Source: a virus
DNA length: 20,824 bases
Direction: 5' to 3' (one strand)
IMG/VR virus record: IMGVR_UViG_3300010150_000240
Location: 1-20,824 of that record
In this document: one piece after another, positions 20,554 through 20,824 of the stretch
Layout: each line of letters begins with the position of its first letter
Numbering within the stretch: the first letter of the stretch is position 1
Notes under the pieces: model-generated
Databases searched by the model: none
Told to the model about the DNA's origin: nothing
Seen by the model: only the letters and a program-made list of their open reading frames with translations
Made by a program: the position numbers and the translations under genes

Positions 20554-20627
20554 CGGGATTGAGGGGACTCGAACCCCCAACTTCCACTTAGACAGAGTGG
20601 CACTCTAACCAATTGAGTTACAACCCC
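20554..20627 (-). tRNA. tRNA-Asp(GTC)
   Basis: The acceptor GGGGTTG/CAATCCC pairs with one G-T pair. D stem ACTC/GAGT; anticodon stem CCACT/AGTGG with loop CTGTCTA (anticodon GTC); T arm GGGGG-TTCGAGT-CCCCT; discriminator G. No CCA is encoded; an inverted repeat follows at once. Confidence 0.95.
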
Positions 20628-20702
20628 TGGAGCCTTCGACAAGATTTGAACTTGCGACCTGAGACTTACAAAATCCCTTCTCTACCACTGAGCTACAAAG
20701 GC
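20628..20702 (-). tRNA. tRNA-Thr(TGT), CCA encoded
   Basis: The acceptor GCCTTTG/CGAAGGC pairs with one T-G pair. Anticodon stem GGGAT/GTCTC with loop TTTGTAA gives anticodon TGT; T arm GCAAG-TTCAAAT-CTTGT. Discriminator T (20631) is followed by an encoded CCA (20628-20630) that abuts the first base of tRNA-Asp. Confidence 0.95.
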
Positions 20703-20705
20703 ATA

Positions 20706-20824
20706 ATGGAAACTGTGCTGTGGCGCTACCAGCTTCCAACTGAACTTGTTGTTTATAAACAGGAGTTAACGAGGAGGATTAAATCCCCGTTCCACTTGTT
20801 CAAGGTGGAATACCTGAACCTGGA
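20706..20824 (+). CDS. Possible plus-strand ORF start, cut by the right edge
   Basis: ATG at 20706-20708 opens 39 codons with no stop before the window ends; the product would start METVLWRYQLPTELVVYKQE. Several codons end in G or C (CTG, GTG, AAG), unlike the rest of the window. A 39-codon open stretch can occur by chance, and the region is also full of inverted repeats. If real, it would be the only clear plus-strand gene here. Alternatively, the minus strand has 18 open codons ending TAA at 20766-20768. Confidence 0.25.
   Translation, partial: METVLWRYQLPTELVVYKQELTRRIKSPFHLFKVEYLNL
20707..20819. repeat. Cluster of four inverted repeats
   Basis: (1) TGGAA..GCTG / CAGC-TTCCA, 20707-20738, nine pairs with a bulged side. 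(2) Palindrome TGTTTATAAACA, 20750-20761. (3) AACGAGGA / TCCCCGTT, 20768-20791, eight pairs including one G-T, 8-base loop. (4) GTTC(A)AGGT / ACCTGAAC, 20798-20819, eight pairs, one bulge, 5-base loop. No tRNA fold was found. Confidence 0.5.

Noticed and set aside
1-20824. CRISPR array, transposon or integrase attachment site
   Set aside because: No regularly spaced direct repeats, transposase, integrase or tRNA-fragment duplication was found in the window.
20703-20824. A fifth tRNA at the right edge
   Set aside because: Several stems are present, but none fits the D, anticodon and T arms with correct loop sizes, and the T-loop sequence is missing.

Overview
The window looks like part of the genome of a T4-like marine cyanophage (a myovirus of Synechococcus or Prochlorococcus). 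The evidence is the combination of genes: GDP-fucose pathway genes gmd and fcl, a short peptide deformylase, a CpeT-like phycobilin lyase, class Ia ribonucleotide reductase nrdA/nrdB next to a T4 gp61-type primase, several 2-oxoglutarate/Fe(II) oxygenases, many small tightly overlapping genes, TATAAATA-type T4 late promoters and a tRNA cluster. A CpeT-type lyase points to a host with phycobiliproteins. Every confident gene lies on the minus strand, so transcription runs from the right edge to the left.

Layout from right (upstream) to left: 20.70-20.82 kb is a dyad-rich stretch with an open plus-strand frame of uncertain meaning. tRNA genes Thr(TGT), Asp(GTC), Arg(CCG) and Asn(GTT) follow, with a good sigma70-type promoter between Asp and Arg. 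Then come a small conserved phage protein, a single-domain oxygenase and an unknown gene. The 17.7-19.0 kb gene is a nucleotidyltransferase with an N-terminus resembling T4 capsid-targeting peptides. After it comes a 586-residue charged, likely virion-associated protein, then two tiny genes, then a MSLWG-type structural protein, each block headed by a late promoter. Three small genes lead into primase, nrdA, nrdB and an AT-rich oxygenase. A terminator/promoter composite at 8.23 kb separates these from a 51-residue gene, a GIY-YIG-like protein, a tandem double-oxygenase gene, a C39-peptidase/GH24-lysozyme fusion, cpeT, and a signal-peptide lysozyme. The left 4 kb holds small unknown genes, def, and the gmd-fcl pair running off the left edge.

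Functional themes: nucleotide supply and replication (primase, NrdA, NrdB), lysis or peptidoglycan cutting (two very different lysozymes flanking cpeT), host-metabolism genes (cpeT, def, gmd, fcl), and virion genes under late promoters. The most interesting non-coding pattern is that transcription signals are nested: sigma70-like promoters overlap hairpins or terminators (1.49, 8.23 and 10.53 kb), and late promoters share bases with stop codons (4.05, 6.50 and 15.87 kb). No clearly new defence or anti-defence system was recognised. The best leads for new biology are the head-targeted nucleotidyltransferase, the double-domain oxygenase, the dual lysin cassette around cpeT, and the structured right edge.
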